From NCBI GenBank assembly GCA_021734025.1, contig JAIPJS010000022.1, forward strand, positions 1 to 57,311: a DNA stretch of 57,311 nt, in the 5' to 3' direction. The position numbers were made by a program, and so were the translations under genes. Source of the DNA: Candidatus Neomarinimicrobiota bacterium. GTDB lineage: Bacteria; Fidelibacterota; JAANXI01. Every line of letters starts with the position of its first letter. Within the stretch, counting starts at the first letter, position 1. The notes beneath the pieces were generated by a model that saw only the letters and a list, made by a program, of their open reading frames with translations, had not been told where the DNA came from and made no database searches. Shown one piece after another: positions 29,201-37,304 of the stretch.

Positions 29201-29635
29201 CGGCAGATGGGGATCCGTCAGTCGCTCCAGCAGATGCAGCAGGAGATGTCGCGATCCGGTGAATCGCAGGGCATGGGCGATATGCGTGGCATGACCGAAG
29301 AAATGAAGGAAGTGGAGGAAGATCTCCGGAACAAACGGTTTACCCGGGAAACTATCGAGCGTCAACAGAAGATCCTCTCCCGGATGCTGGACGCAACACG
29401 CTCCATGCGAACCAGGGATTTCAGCAAGAAGCGGGAATCTCAGACGGGCGAAGAAGTCGTCCGGAGCGGGCCGGCCGGCTTGCCGGAGAATTACGGCGAG
29501 CGCCGGAATCTGATTCAGGAATCGCTGGACCAGGCATTGCGTGAAGGATACAGCCAGTCGTACGAGTCGGTAATCCGGAATTACTTCAATTCGTTGAGTG
29601 AGACACAGACGGAAGAGGCTGGGTCCGGGGAATGA
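26228..29635 (+). CDS. DUF4175-like membrane protein with a giant Gln-rich coiled coil
   Basis: 1135 residues. Two N-terminal helices (about residues 30-50 and 58-80) and a third near 160-175 anchor it in the inner membrane. The periplasmic part (180-520) has beta-rich, Ig-like segments. From about 530 to 1060 it is an extreme Gln/Glu/Lys-rich coiled coil with many MQQ, QQQ and EEL repeats. This architecture matches DUF4175 proteins of the FCB group. It starts 15 bp after the DUF4159 gene and overlaps the downstream frame by four bases. The low-complexity region could make its exact length variable between strains. Confidence 0.85.
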   Translation: MSQSPENRIRKILHRFRTYIAAEHFRTGLIGSLLLGTVLLGIAITAESLWYLDGASRTRLLWITGGTVALVLFGSGLWVGFIGAGGSARYSDFSLAKRLGQHFPALADHVANALALIREKKQYHYSKDLIDVNLKSVAKQLEGINPRDAVASETRQFLARGLGIAIGLWLVLWLPFFGSVTDGASRLFHPNTTYEIPQPFTFEVSPGNVQVLNSDPVPVTVSVDGELPDDVLLTRTEPNQSQTIVLTQDSTGHYRHKFRDVRRSFEYTVHAQSPHWWDRWDEIRTETFRVQVMSRPQIQSLAMRLVPPEYSDLEPRQQEITSTEIVALKGTKVELTGKTNKPVKSAEVGFESRNASQSMDINETDIRSSFRIMRPDAFSIRLKDFQDIANTNPANYKITPLSDEYPRVEILQPQGDVDLGESLQIPFLLRLQDDYGFSKLAVQYQIVKPAASDRDTTWKTESLPLSESGQKVREYTHRWDLNPYNLSPRDMVRYRIAVWDNDRVSGPKVSHSQVQTARFPSLSDMFARTQQQQSGAMEQAEEIRRRVEKIKKQVDELTLEMQKKEEITWQQEQQAENIVKSHEELKKQLDEVSKQLDNMLEEAKKHQLFSEELAKKYQELQQVFQDVMTPELEEALKQLQQAMDQANPEEVRKAMENLQQNEQDLTQSIDRALKLFKRVQIEQQMDEVVKRISELAEQQQNIADKADSASADARSELSQEEQLAADEYEIAEKRMEQLAKSMEEFPVMPSEQMKEAVSQAKMDSILRQMRQSQQSFQQGQMQSGQQRAQQSSQRLKNLANQLQQTQQALRQQTMNEVLDEFRAVLRNVLSLSQQQEALRNRTAPLQGKSPQLGELADEQQSLQMNLQRTVGQLIQLSQKTFGVTRDIGKALGNTASNMQRSVQSLAERQASQAANRQGAAMASLNETAQQLVNAMNNLQSQGSSTGFENYLKQMQQMASQQQSLNQQSQQQLGQQGNPSPAQQAAMQRLAARQMGIRQSLQQMQQEMSRSGESQGMGDMRGMTEEMKEVEEDLRNKRFTRETIERQQKILSRMLDATRSMRTRDFSKKRESQTGEEVVRSGPAGLPENYGERRNLIQESLDQALREGYSQSYESVIRNYFNSLSETQTEEAGSGE

Positions 29636-29736
29636 TGCGAAATTTTTCTTTTATTGAGCGATTCAGAGAGTCACGCGTTCCCGGGATGGACTCCTCTCGG
29701 AGAAGTAGGCTCAGCGATATTAGCAAACCTAATCCC

Positions 29737-31713
29737 ATGCATTTCTCACCCTTCGACAAGATCAGGGTAACGGCTTTTTCTCTAATGATTATTTTAGGAG
29801 TACTTTCTTTGCCGAATTTGGCGGATGGCCAGATTCAGCTGTTGCAGCAGCGGCAGTTAGAAAATGTACCACAGCAAGATGCGAATATCCGAAATCAACT
29901 GAGACAAGCCTCCGCCCTTGAACAGCAGGGCCGGCTGGAGGAGGCCTCCAAAGTTTACCGGCAGCTGTACGAGCAGCATCCGGAGCAGGAGGCAGTCTAC
30001 CGGAATTACGTAGATATTTTGGTCCGGATGAGCGATTATGGCGCCGCCGAAGCTGTCATTTCCCGATATCTGAAGTCCCACCCCAGCGATATCCAATCAT
30101 TGGTGAAACTGGGAACGGTATTCTACAATCAGAATGATAAGGAGAAAGCCCTCCGCCAATGGCGTAGCGTGCTGGAATCGCTGGGACGCAACACCCGGAA
30201 CTATCAGGTGATACTGAACGAAATGGTGCGGAACGGTCTGTACACGGAGGCCCGCGAAACGGCCAATGAAGCCAGAGATGTCCTGGGGCAGCCGTCGTTT
30301 TATGCGCTGCAACTGGGATCGGTGTTTTCATCACGGTTAAACTATGATCACGCCACTGAGGAATATCTCCTCTATTACCGGCATCACGGCAGGAATGTGA
30401 GCTTTCTGATTTCGCAGATCTCGCGATTCCCGGACGAACCGGAGGTAAACGACCAGGTGATTCCGGTGCTGGAATCCGCTATTGAGGAATATCCCAAAGA
30501 TACCAACCTGTACAAGATCCTGGCTGACTATCTGTATCGAATCCAGGAGTATGATCGGGCATTAGAACACTATCGAACTCTTGAACAACTGGAGCAGGCG
30601 CCGGGGAAATACCGGCGGACCGTGGCGGGTGATTTTCTTGAGGACGAAGAGTACGTCCGGGCCAGAACATTGTATCGAACTCTACTGAATTTGGATGAAC
30701 CGATACAAAATCCGGCATCACTGCGATACGGTTATGCTGAAGCCGGCTACCAAAATCTTCTGGAAAAATATGACCATGAGTCAGGCGTCACGGTGTTCCG
30801 CCGCAACATCTTTTGGGATCCGGATTTTGTTGTGATTCCGGAAGAGGCCGGGCCTGAACTCTCTCAGGTAGTTGCGGATTTCGACTCAGTCGTAAGTATT
30901 GACACGAACACCGAATACGCTCAGCTGGCGGAATACCGACTCGGAGAACTCTACTTTCGGCTGGGCAACGATTTCGACCGGGCTATGCAATACTTCCGGC
31001 AATGCACCGGCGATCCCAACCATCTCAGATATGCGGAGTCGCTTTTATATGTTGGAAAGGTATATCTCGCCAAGGGAAACATCGAAAAGGCCCGCAACCA
31101 CTGGAATCAGGCTATCGATAAAATTAAAAATCCCGAATCCTCGATCCCGCAATCCATGCGATTGTATCGGGCGGGTACCTTTTTCTATGCCGGTGACGTT
31201 GACAGCGGATTAACCCAGCTGACCGACCTGTTGAACTCCGTCAACCTCTCCTCCGAATTGTTCAACGACATTATGGAAATCCGAACGCTGGCTGATAACG
31301 CGCTCAAAAATAAATCGGCTTCCGATACCTCAACATTCCGGCAGTTTTTCCGGGGCGAGTTTTACCTGAAACAACACAAGATCACTGAGGCGCAGAAAGC
31401 GTGGCTTCGGATTCTGGACATGGAAAAGGATGCGCCGGTGGCCTCGTATGCGTTAGTTCGGGCAGCGCAGATGGGCCGGCTGCTGAATCAACGAGAGCAG
31501 GTGCAGAACTGGCTGACGTCGGTCATAGAGAATTATCCTGAGACGCCGATCGGTGATCAGGCTATGTTTCTGCTGGGCGAAGTGTACCAGGAGGAGAACA
31601 AACTGTCCGAAGCCATCCACTGGTATGAGCAAGTATTGGTAAAACATCCGGGAAGCATATTAGAGCAGATCGCCCGGCAACGAATCCGTCAACTCCAGCA
31701 ACAGACGTCATAG
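29737..31713 (+). CDS. Exported tetratricopeptide-repeat protein
   Basis: About 658 residues from the ATG at 29737, which begins a normal signal peptide (hydrophobic core FSLMIILGVLSLPN, ending near ADG). The frame is open to 29632, where an ATG overlaps the DUF4175 stop, but the extra 35 residues are unlike a signal and are encoded partly by a mini-palindrome at about 29674-29705. The mature protein is a chain of TPR units from about residue 40 to 640 (for example EQQGRLEEASKVYRQLYEQ and SEAIHWYEQVLVKHPG at the end). It is probably periplasmic and the last gene of the DUF456-DUF4159-DUF4175 operon. Confidence 0.85.
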   Translation: MHFSPFDKIRVTAFSLMIILGVLSLPNLADGQIQLLQQRQLENVPQQDANIRNQLRQASALEQQGRLEEASKVYRQLYEQHPEQEAVYRNYVDILVRMSDYGAAEAVISRYLKSHPSDIQSLVKLGTVFYNQNDKEKALRQWRSVLESLGRNTRNYQVILNEMVRNGLYTEARETANEARDVLGQPSFYALQLGSVFSSRLNYDHATEEYLLYYRHHGRNVSFLISQISRFPDEPEVNDQVIPVLESAIEEYPKDTNLYKILADYLYRIQEYDRALEHYRTLEQLEQAPGKYRRTVAGDFLEDEEYVRARTLYRTLLNLDEPIQNPASLRYGYAEAGYQNLLEKYDHESGVTVFRRNIFWDPDFVVIPEEAGPELSQVVADFDSVVSIDTNTEYAQLAEYRLGELYFRLGNDFDRAMQYFRQCTGDPNHLRYAESLLYVGKVYLAKGNIEKARNHWNQAIDKIKNPESSIPQSMRLYRAGTFFYAGDVDSGLTQLTDLLNSVNLSSELFNDIMEIRTLADNALKNKSASDTSTFRQFFRGEFYLKQHKITEAQKAWLRILDMEKDAPVASYALVRAAQMGRLLNQREQVQNWLTSVIENYPETPIGDQAMFLLGEVYQEENKLSEAIHWYEQVLVKHPGSILEQIARQRIRQLQQQTS

Positions 31714-31817
31714 CCTGCACCGTTCATGAAACATTATCAGGACGATTGAATGAAATCCTTGATGCGAGGTGTCAACATGTTGAACTGAAAGTAATAATAC
31801 TGGAAGAATTATACCAT

Positions 31818-31845
31818 GTAGAGACGTTCTATGGAACGTCTCTAC
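31818..31845. repeat. GTAGAGAC palindrome, copy 1
   Basis: A perfect 12-bp stem, GTAGAGACGTTC/GAACGTCTCTAC, with loop TATG. A second copy at 49852-49879 has the same ends but a different inner arm (GTAGAGACACGC, loop CATG). Such REP-like palindromes are common in Bacteroidota and cyanobacteria. The rest of 31714-31920 holds nothing recognisable apart from the upstream region of the next gene. Confidence 0.8.
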
Positions 31846-31920
31846 AACATTGAAAATATTGAATTTATACCATAGCAGATTTATTGATTTATTACAAATT
31901 ATGAATAATTAAAGGTAAAT

Positions 31921-33186
31921 ATGCGAAAAAAACTCATCACCATTTTTGTCGTACTCCTTCTCCCTCTCTCCATCTTTGGGCAGCAAAAACTGCTGATTCC
32001 CATGGATCAGAGTCAAACCGACCACCTGAAGGCTTACGGCGTGGCATACTGGACGCTGAAGCAGGGAATTAACGTGGAGTGGCTGCTCAATTACAAGGGC
32101 GGCTCGTTCCTCATCGATTATCACGACGGCATCGCCCGGGAGTGCCGGGTGCGAAATGTTACGCACCAAACAGTTTCGCCAGGCCAGGTGACGCAGATCT
32201 ATTCGACCATCGAACAGAATAACATGGACATGGTGCTTCTGGAGAAGGCGCCAAAGATCGCGATATATACGCCGCCGAACAAGCGTCCCTGGGATGACGC
32301 GGTGACCATGGCGCTGACTTACGCGGAGATCGATTACGAAACTCTGTGGGACCGCGGAGTGCTGGATGGTGAGCTCTCGGAATATGACTGGCTGCATCTC
32401 CATCACGAAGACTTTACCGGACAGTACGGCAAATTCTACAAAAATTATCACACCGCGCCGTGGTACATCGAGCAACAGATGAAATACGAAGCCATGGCGG
32501 AGGAGCTGGGGTTTAAATCGGTGCAGGCACAGAAGAAGGCGGTCGCATGGCGTATACGGGAGTACGTAGTCAACGGGGGATTCATGTTCGCCATGTGCTC
32601 GGCAACTGATGCATTGGACATTGCCCTGTCCGCCCAGAACGTCGATATCGCCGGCACCGTCTACGACGGGACGCCGATGGATCCCAATGCCCAGCAGAAG
32701 TTGAATTTTTCGCTGACGTTTGCATTCGAGAATTTCCAGCTGGAAACCGATCCGCTGGTTTACGAATATTCGAATATCGATATCCCACCGAGTTATTCCG
32801 CGCCGATCCGCGGCGCCGAGGGCGACTACTTCAGCCTGTTTGAGTTCTCCGCCAAATACGATCCGGTGCCGACCATGCTGACGCAGAACCACGTGGCCGT
32901 GGTGAAAGATTTCATGGGACAAACCACGAGTTTCAACCGAAAGTTCATCAAAGACGATGTGGTTATAATGGGAGAATTCGAGGGGACACAGCGGGTAAAA
33001 TATCTTCATGGAAACGCCGGCCAGGGGACGTTCACCTATTACGGCGGACACGACCCGGAGGATTTTCAGCATTTTGTCGGGGATCCTCCGACTCAGCTGA
33101 GTCTGCACAAAAATTCACCGGGATACCGGCTGATCCTGAACAATGTGTTGTTTCCAGCGGCGAAGAAGCAGAAGCGGAAGACGTAA
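31921..33186 (+). CDS. Secreted protein of the so-called asparagine synthetase B family
   Basis: 421 residues with a signal peptide (MRKKLITIFVVLLLP, cleavage near IFGQ). From memory, close homologues in Bacteroidota carry the automatic label asparagine synthetase B. The motifs LLIPMDQSQTDHLKAYG, WLLNYKGGSFLIDYH and the final YYGGHDPEDFQH-type segment fit that family. There is no N-terminal catalytic cysteine of an AsnB glutaminase and no ATP-pyrophosphatase motif, and the protein is exported, so the label is almost surely wrong. A GATase-like fold is possible. It stands alone between two intergenic repeat regions. Confidence 0.75.
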   Translation: MRKKLITIFVVLLLPLSIFGQQKLLIPMDQSQTDHLKAYGVAYWTLKQGINVEWLLNYKGGSFLIDYHDGIARECRVRNVTHQTVSPGQVTQIYSTIEQNNMDMVLLEKAPKIAIYTPPNKRPWDDAVTMALTYAEIDYETLWDRGVLDGELSEYDWLHLHHEDFTGQYGKFYKNYHTAPWYIEQQMKYEAMAEELGFKSVQAQKKAVAWRIREYVVNGGFMFAMCSATDALDIALSAQNVDIAGTVYDGTPMDPNAQQKLNFSLTFAFENFQLETDPLVYEYSNIDIPPSYSAPIRGAEGDYFSLFEFSAKYDPVPTMLTQNHVAVVKDFMGQTTSFNRKFIKDDVVIMGEFEGTQRVKYLHGNAGQGTFTYYGGHDPEDFQHFVGDPPTQLSLHKNSPGYRLILNNVLFPAAKKQKRKT

Positions 33187-33417
33187 CTACCGTGTGAGAG
33201 TGTTCCGGTGTTTAAGTGTTCCGGTGTTCAAGTGTTCAAGTTGTACAATTCTTAGTCACCTATATTCATATATCTTAATCGGAGCCTTCCCAAACGAATG
33301 AATCACCCATAGGGGTTGGTGCTTGCAAACCCTTTATACAAACACAATAAATAGCCCCGGGCTTTGCCAACAGGGTCCATGCTGGGCAATTCACTGAGTA
33401 TCGTTCTTTTTAATACC

Positions 33418-33640
33418 ACACTTTTTTAGCCCTAAAGGGATCCCCATGGGAAAAAAGTGTACAAAAATCCGGCGGCGCCGTTTGTTTCTAGAACATCTAT
33501 ACTAATTTCCCCTACTTTTGGCCGGCCCCGGAAGGAATCCCTTTGGGACTATATATCTTGGGCACCGTTTCGATGAGCGACAGACAGCCAGAACCAGCTG
33601 TTTGAGGGGACGGAGTGAATTCCGGTTCTCACCCAACGAG
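33418..33640 (+). repeat. Degenerate composite of the A/B family with inserted mini-elements
   Basis: The head hairpin ACACTTTTTT/AAAAAAGTGT is followed by ACAAAAATCCGGC, as in B copies. The hairpin loop is filled by a 23-bp mini-element (33428-33450) with AAAGGGATCCCCATGGG. A second mini-element-like palindrome lies at about 33527-33550. Further on, the core AGAACCAGCTGTTTGA...CCGGTTCTCAC appears in opposite orientation to the head. Reading frames here (33502-33786) are repeat-derived. Confidence 0.6.
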
Positions 33641-33718
33641 ATTGGCTTCATGTGTTTTAATCCAATCGGGTTTTCTGAGCGTTTCATTTGGGTTCTGCTT
33701 GTGAGTCTGGTCAAAAAA

Positions 33719-33786
33719 GGGGCTGAAGCCCCTGAAAGGTTTGGTGAAGTCTTAGTTTCCCCGCCATAAATGGCGGGGCTATTCAA
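33719..33786 (+). repeat. Family D repeat, partial copy D2
   Basis: GGGGCTGAAGCCCC, a variable spacer of about 33 bases, then CCCCGCCATAAATGGCGGGG and CTATTCAA. It matches D3 and D4 in motif order. The GNAT gene follows after about 130 bp. Confidence 0.75.
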
Positions 33787-33913
33787 ATATTTTCTAATTT
33801 CACGATATTACTTAAACAAAAAAACCACTAGTCCCTTTTTAGACCGAACACACTTGTTATATTACGACCAAAACCTAACAATCCACATTTTCACCAATGG
33901 AGTAATTATTGAA

Positions 33914-34366
33914 ATGAATATTACCGTTCGCAGGGCACGGCGTAAGGATGCCGGATACATTGCAGATTACAACATTGCCATGGCCCGGGAGACGGAAGAT
34001 AAATCTCTGGATAAGAATACTGTGATTCGGGGAGTTCAAAGCCTGATGGAGACTCCGGAGTATGGATTTTACCTGGTGGCAGAGGTGGACGGTAAGGTTG
34101 CAGGATGCCTGCTGATCACCTACGAATGGAGCGACTGGCGGAACGGGCTCTTCTGGTGGATTCAGAGCGTGTATGTCGCGCCGGAGCATCGCGGACAGGG
34201 TGTGTTCCGGTCCATGTACGAATACGTGGAGCGGTCTGCCAGAGAAGATGAAACTGTTTGCGGCCTCCGGTTGTATGTGGAGGACGAAAACGAGCGGGCG
34301 CAGAGCACCTACCGGGCGCTGGGAATGGAACGGACCGGGTATCAGCTGTGGGAGGAGGAGTTCTGA
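33914..34366 (+). CDS. GNAT family N-acetyltransferase
   Basis: About 150 residues. The start at 33914 is chosen because the GNAT fold begins at ITVRRARRKDA; the open frame upstream to 33770 reads through a repeat. The acetyl-CoA-binding motif A is VYVAPEHRGQGVFRSMYEYVE near residues 80-100, with the Q/RxxGxG/A pattern as HRGQGV. The C-terminal motif B includes GLRLYVEDENERAQSTYRALGME. The substrate is unknown; small acetyltransferases of this kind modify amines of metabolites or proteins. It is isolated between repeat stretches. Confidence 0.88.
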   Translation: MNITVRRARRKDAGYIADYNIAMARETEDKSLDKNTVIRGVQSLMETPEYGFYLVAEVDGKVAGCLLITYEWSDWRNGLFWWIQSVYVAPEHRGQGVFRSMYEYVERSAREDETVCGLRLYVEDENERAQSTYRALGMERTGYQLWEEEF

Positions 34367-34571
34367 TTTGGGATTCTCTCCGTAAATGAATAGCACGCAG
34401 ATGAACGCAGAAAAAATGGATAACCACTGATTAAAAACAGATGGGATATAACACCGAAATACACCGAAAAAAACTCCAATAAAATGGAGCCCTCAGGCTG
34501 TACAGCCGATGTTCCGGGCCATGGTCTCCATATAGCCCGGTATCAGAGGCGATAACTTTACCGGTGCTTGC

Positions 34572-34603
34572 GACCCTTTCAGGGGTCAAGAGCCTGAAAG
34601 GGT
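34572..34603. repeat. Inverted repeat ACCCTTTCAGG (family H)
   Basis: ACCCTTTCAGG and CCTGAAAGGGT with a short loop. Related to 24283-24316 and found just ahead of the tandem array. Upstream (34385-34430) a stretch reading ATAGCACGCAGATGAACGCAG is another common intergenic repeat, also seen in altered form at 45127 and 47370. Confidence 0.55.
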
Positions 34604-34620
34604 ATTTACGAATCCTGATG

Positions 34621-35660
34621 CTTGCAGGTTAATTCTCCCGGCGCCAAAGCCCGAAGGAATGGAACCGAGTGATCTTGTTTGATTGCTTCCGAGGGTTCCT
34701 TTACGAGATCCCTCCGCTCGCTTACGCTCGGTCGGGATGACTCAGTTTATTGATTTCTTTAAAATGGCACTACCAGTCGTCCTGAGTGAGCCATGCCGGG
34801 AGAGTCGTCCCAGACGGGTCCCTATTGGGAATGAGCTCATAGTGCATCTCCGGAGATTCCTTTACGAGATTCCTCGGCTCACTGACGTTGGCTCGGAATG
34901 ACCGGCTGGGCTGCTGGCGGTGGTCTCCTCCGCGGTGGGGTCGATGACAGTTTTTGTTTAAATCATGAGACAGACCGCCACCGACGCTGTCAGCGGTCGG
35001 CGGCGGGATTTCTCAACATCAACAGATAACCCTTTCAGTGTCTTAAGGGTTATTTTTCCATTGGGGGCGATACCTGCCGCTTGCAGGTTAATTCTCCCGG
35101 CGCCAAAGCCCGAAGGAATGGAACCGAGGGATCTTGTTTGATTGCTTCCGAGGGTTCCTTTACGAGATCCCTCCATACTCTCCGCTCAGTCGGGATGACT
35201 CAGTTTATTTTGTTACTGTAAAATGGCAATACCAGTCGCCCCGAGCGAGCCGCGGCGGGAGAGCCATCCCAAGGGGGCCCCTATAGTGAATTGCATCTCT
35301 GGAGATTCCTTTACGAGATTCCTCGGCTCACTGACGTTCGCTCGGAATGACCGGCTGGGCTGCTGGCGGTGGTCATCGTCGATGCGGTGGGGTCGACGAC
35401 AGTTTTTGTTTAAATCATGAGACAGACCGCCACCGACGCTGTCAGCGGTCGGCGGCGGGATTTCTCCACATCAACAGATAACCCTTTCAGTGTCTTAAGG
35501 GTTATTTTTCCATTGGGGGCGATACCTGCCGCTTGCAGGTTAAGTCTCCAGCGCCAAAGCCCGGAGGAATAGAACCGAGGGTTCTTGTTTGTTTGCCTCC
35601 GAGGGTTCCTTTATGAGATCCCTCCATACTCTCCGCTCAGTCGGGATGACTTTTTTTGAA
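34621..35660 (+). repeat. Tandem array, about 2.3 copies with period 452-459 bp
   Basis: Unit 1 is 34621-35079, unit 2 is 35080-35531 and a partial unit 3 is 35532 to about 35660. Each begins CTTGCAGGTTAA and contains two family F segments (GATCCCTCC...GTCGGGATGACTC and GAGATTCCTCGGCTCACTGA), an AGACAGACCGCCACCGACG palindrome region and CCCTTTCAGTGTCTTAAGGG. The units differ by scattered changes and by the state of a mini-element near 34816 (GACGGGTCCCTATTGGGAA) and its degenerate counterpart near 35273. No gene is visible in 34367-35756. Confidence 0.88.
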
Positions 35661-35756
35661 TCTGTAGCAGTTTCCGCAATTCCCCCTTCAATCGTTTGCG
35701 TTCTGTTGGCTATATTGGAGAAATGAAAATTGCAAAAAACAGAGGATGCTTGAATT

Positions 35757-36152
35757 ATGGAGACTTTTAACGTATCAACCGGCCAGCGTAACGAATTTAC
35801 CGAGATCACCGGCAAGGTGTCGAATATCGTGCGGGATTCCGACGTTCAGAACGGGATCTGCGTGGTATTTACGCCGCACACGACGGCCGGTATCACAATT
35901 AACGAAAATGCAGATCCCAGCGTGCAGCATGATCTGAAGCTGAAACTGAATGAGGTCTTCGATGACGATCCACGATTTCGCCATATGGAGGGAAATTCGG
36001 ACTCCCATCTGAAGTCTAGTACAGTCGGATGTTCTGAGCAGATTATTATTGATGGCGGACGTCTGGTGCTCGGCACCTGGCAGGGCATCTATTTTTGTGA
36101 ATTCGACGGGCCCCGGACCCGAAAGGTCCACGTTCAAATACTGAGTCAGTAA
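35757..36152 (+). CDS. YjbQ/UPF0047 family protein
   Basis: 131 residues, the typical family size. The conserved motifs are VFTPHTTAGITINENADPSV (residues 42-61), a HMEGNSDSHLKSS segment with conserved His residues, and the final GTWQGIYFCEFDGPR. YjbQ proteins form small trimers or hexamers, and some show weak thiamine-phosphate synthase activity, but the physiological role is unsettled. It ends three bases before the convergent mazG gene. The tandem array lies just upstream, so its promoter must sit in the roughly 100 bp between. Confidence 0.93.
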   Translation: METFNVSTGQRNEFTEITGKVSNIVRDSDVQNGICVVFTPHTTAGITINENADPSVQHDLKLKLNEVFDDDPRFRHMEGNSDSHLKSSTVGCSEQIIIDGGRLVLGTWQGIYFCEFDGPRTRKVHVQILSQ

Positions 36153-36155
36153 CTT

Positions 36156-36959
36156 CTAGTTGTCCCTCTGGGATTCCTCGGACTTGACGGCATCCCAGTG
36201 GGCGTCCAGCTCCTCCAGAGTCATGCCGTCCATGTCCAGATTCTCATCGTTGACCCGTTTTTCGATAGCCTGGAAGCGCCGGATGAATTTGTTGATGGTA
36301 TGACGGAGGGCATCTTCCGGATTCACCTTGAGGAAGCGTGACAGATTCACCAGCGAAAACAGGAGATCCCCGAACTCCTCCTCAATTTCTTCTGTGGCGC
36401 CGGATTCGACAACTTCCCTTAGTTCTGCAATTTCCTCATCGACTTTGTCCCATACCGGTTCGGCGGAATCCCAGTCAAAGCCGACCTGGGAAGCTTTTTG
36501 CTGGAGACGGTTGGCACGAATAAGTGCGGAAAGGGATTTCGGCACGCCGTCGATCACCGATTCCCGGCCCTCCTCCATCTTGATCTGCTCCCAGTTTTTG
36601 ATAACCTCATCTTCATCCTCCACATCGGAGTCGGAAAACACGTGCGGATGCCGCCGGATGAGCTTTTGATTAATACTCTCGATGACGTCATCGATGGAAA
36701 ATTCGTCGTCTTCCTCGGCGATTTGCGACTGAAAGACCACGTGCATAATCAGATCGCCGAGTTCGCCCTTGAGTCCTTTGGAATCCTGATGGTCGATCAT
36801 CTCCACAACTTCGTGAGCTTCTTCCAGGAGATGCGGTACCAGGGATTTGTGGGTCTGCTTCCGGTCCCACGGACAGCCGTCCGGTGAGCGCAGGATCTTC
36901 AGGATTTCAACCAGGGCTCTGAATTTGTCTTCAGGAAGATCGGGTAGGTTTTGGGGCAT
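36156..36959 (-). CDS. mazG: Nucleoside triphosphate pyrophosphohydrolase MazG
   Basis: 267 residues, the length of the two-domain E. coli-type enzyme. The first MazG domain has CPWDRKQTHKSL and the metal-binding ExxE...ExxD pattern in LLEEAHEVVEMID and KGELGDLIMHVVF (residues 40-80). The second has the EEFGDLLFSLVNLSRFL block near 205. It hydrolyses (d)NTPs to monophosphates and pyrophosphate, acting as a housecleaning enzyme. The gene is convergent with yjbQ. Upstream (36960-37304) are repeats only. Confidence 0.96.
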   Translation of the reverse strand: MPQNLPDLPEDKFRALVEILKILRSPDGCPWDRKQTHKSLVPHLLEEAHEVVEMIDHQDSKGLKGELGDLIMHVVFQSQIAEEDDEFSIDDVIESINQKLIRRHPHVFSDSDVEDEDEVIKNWEQIKMEEGRESVIDGVPKSLSALIRANRLQQKASQVGFDWDSAEPVWDKVDEEIAELREVVESGATEEIEEEFGDLLFSLVNLSRFLKVNPEDALRHTINKFIRRFQAIEKRVNDENLDMDGMTLEELDAHWDAVKSEESQRDN

Positions 36960-37009
36960 AGGGTCTTATAATATCCAATTTTTTTAGCCCTGAAGGGCAT
37001 TTCTGTTAG

Positions 37010-37166
37010 CAAGTATTGAATCCCCCAGACAAGCCGCAGTATATGACCAGGCAATGGTGGGGTGGGGCTGAAGCCCCCAAGGAGATACAACCATTCCTCC
37101 CCCGCCATAAATGGCGGGGCTATTCATCATTGTCCACTCCATGCTGCTTAATACCATACTATTCAG
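37010..37166 (+). repeat. Family D repeat, copy D3
   Basis: It reads GTTAGCAAGTATTGAATC, then a segment with CCGCAGTATATGACCA, GGGGCTGAAGCCCCC, a spacer, CCCCGCCATAAATGGCGGGG, CTATTCA and CTCCATGCTGCTTAATAC. The same order occurs in D4 with many substitutions. A short AGCCCTGAAGGGC palindrome lies just before it (about 36987). Confidence 0.78.
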
Positions 37167-37216
37167 GAGGTCTTCGACATCCCAGGTAATTTGCAAGTTA
37201 AATGCAGATATACACA

Positions 37217-37265
37217 CAACTCACCCTCTTGTTCTCCCTCTCTTCTGAAGAGAGGGAGTCCCAAT
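37217..37265. repeat. Family E repeat (CTCACCCTC ... GAAGAGAGGGAG)
   Basis: CTCACCCTCTTGTTCTCCCT and a CTCTCTTCTGAAGAGAGGGAG palindrome. Relatives lie at about 43530-43570, 54470-54530, 54880-54930 and 55500-55790. Confidence 0.65.
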
Positions 37266-37304
37266 CCGCACCCTGTTGGAGGATGGAGCTGTGTTTTTAA
37301 ATTC

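Noticed and set aside
31818-31845. GTAGAGAC palindrome considered as an operator
   Set aside because: A second copy lies far away in unrelated context (49852) with different inner arms, so it behaves as a dispersed repeat.
31909-33108. 399-residue minus-strand frame opposite the secreted protein gene
   Set aside because: Shadow frame; the plus frame has a signal peptide and homology-like motifs.
34621-35660. Tandem array considered as a CRISPR array
   Set aside because: The unit is about 455 bp with internal repeats, not short repeats with unique spacers, and no cas genes are present.
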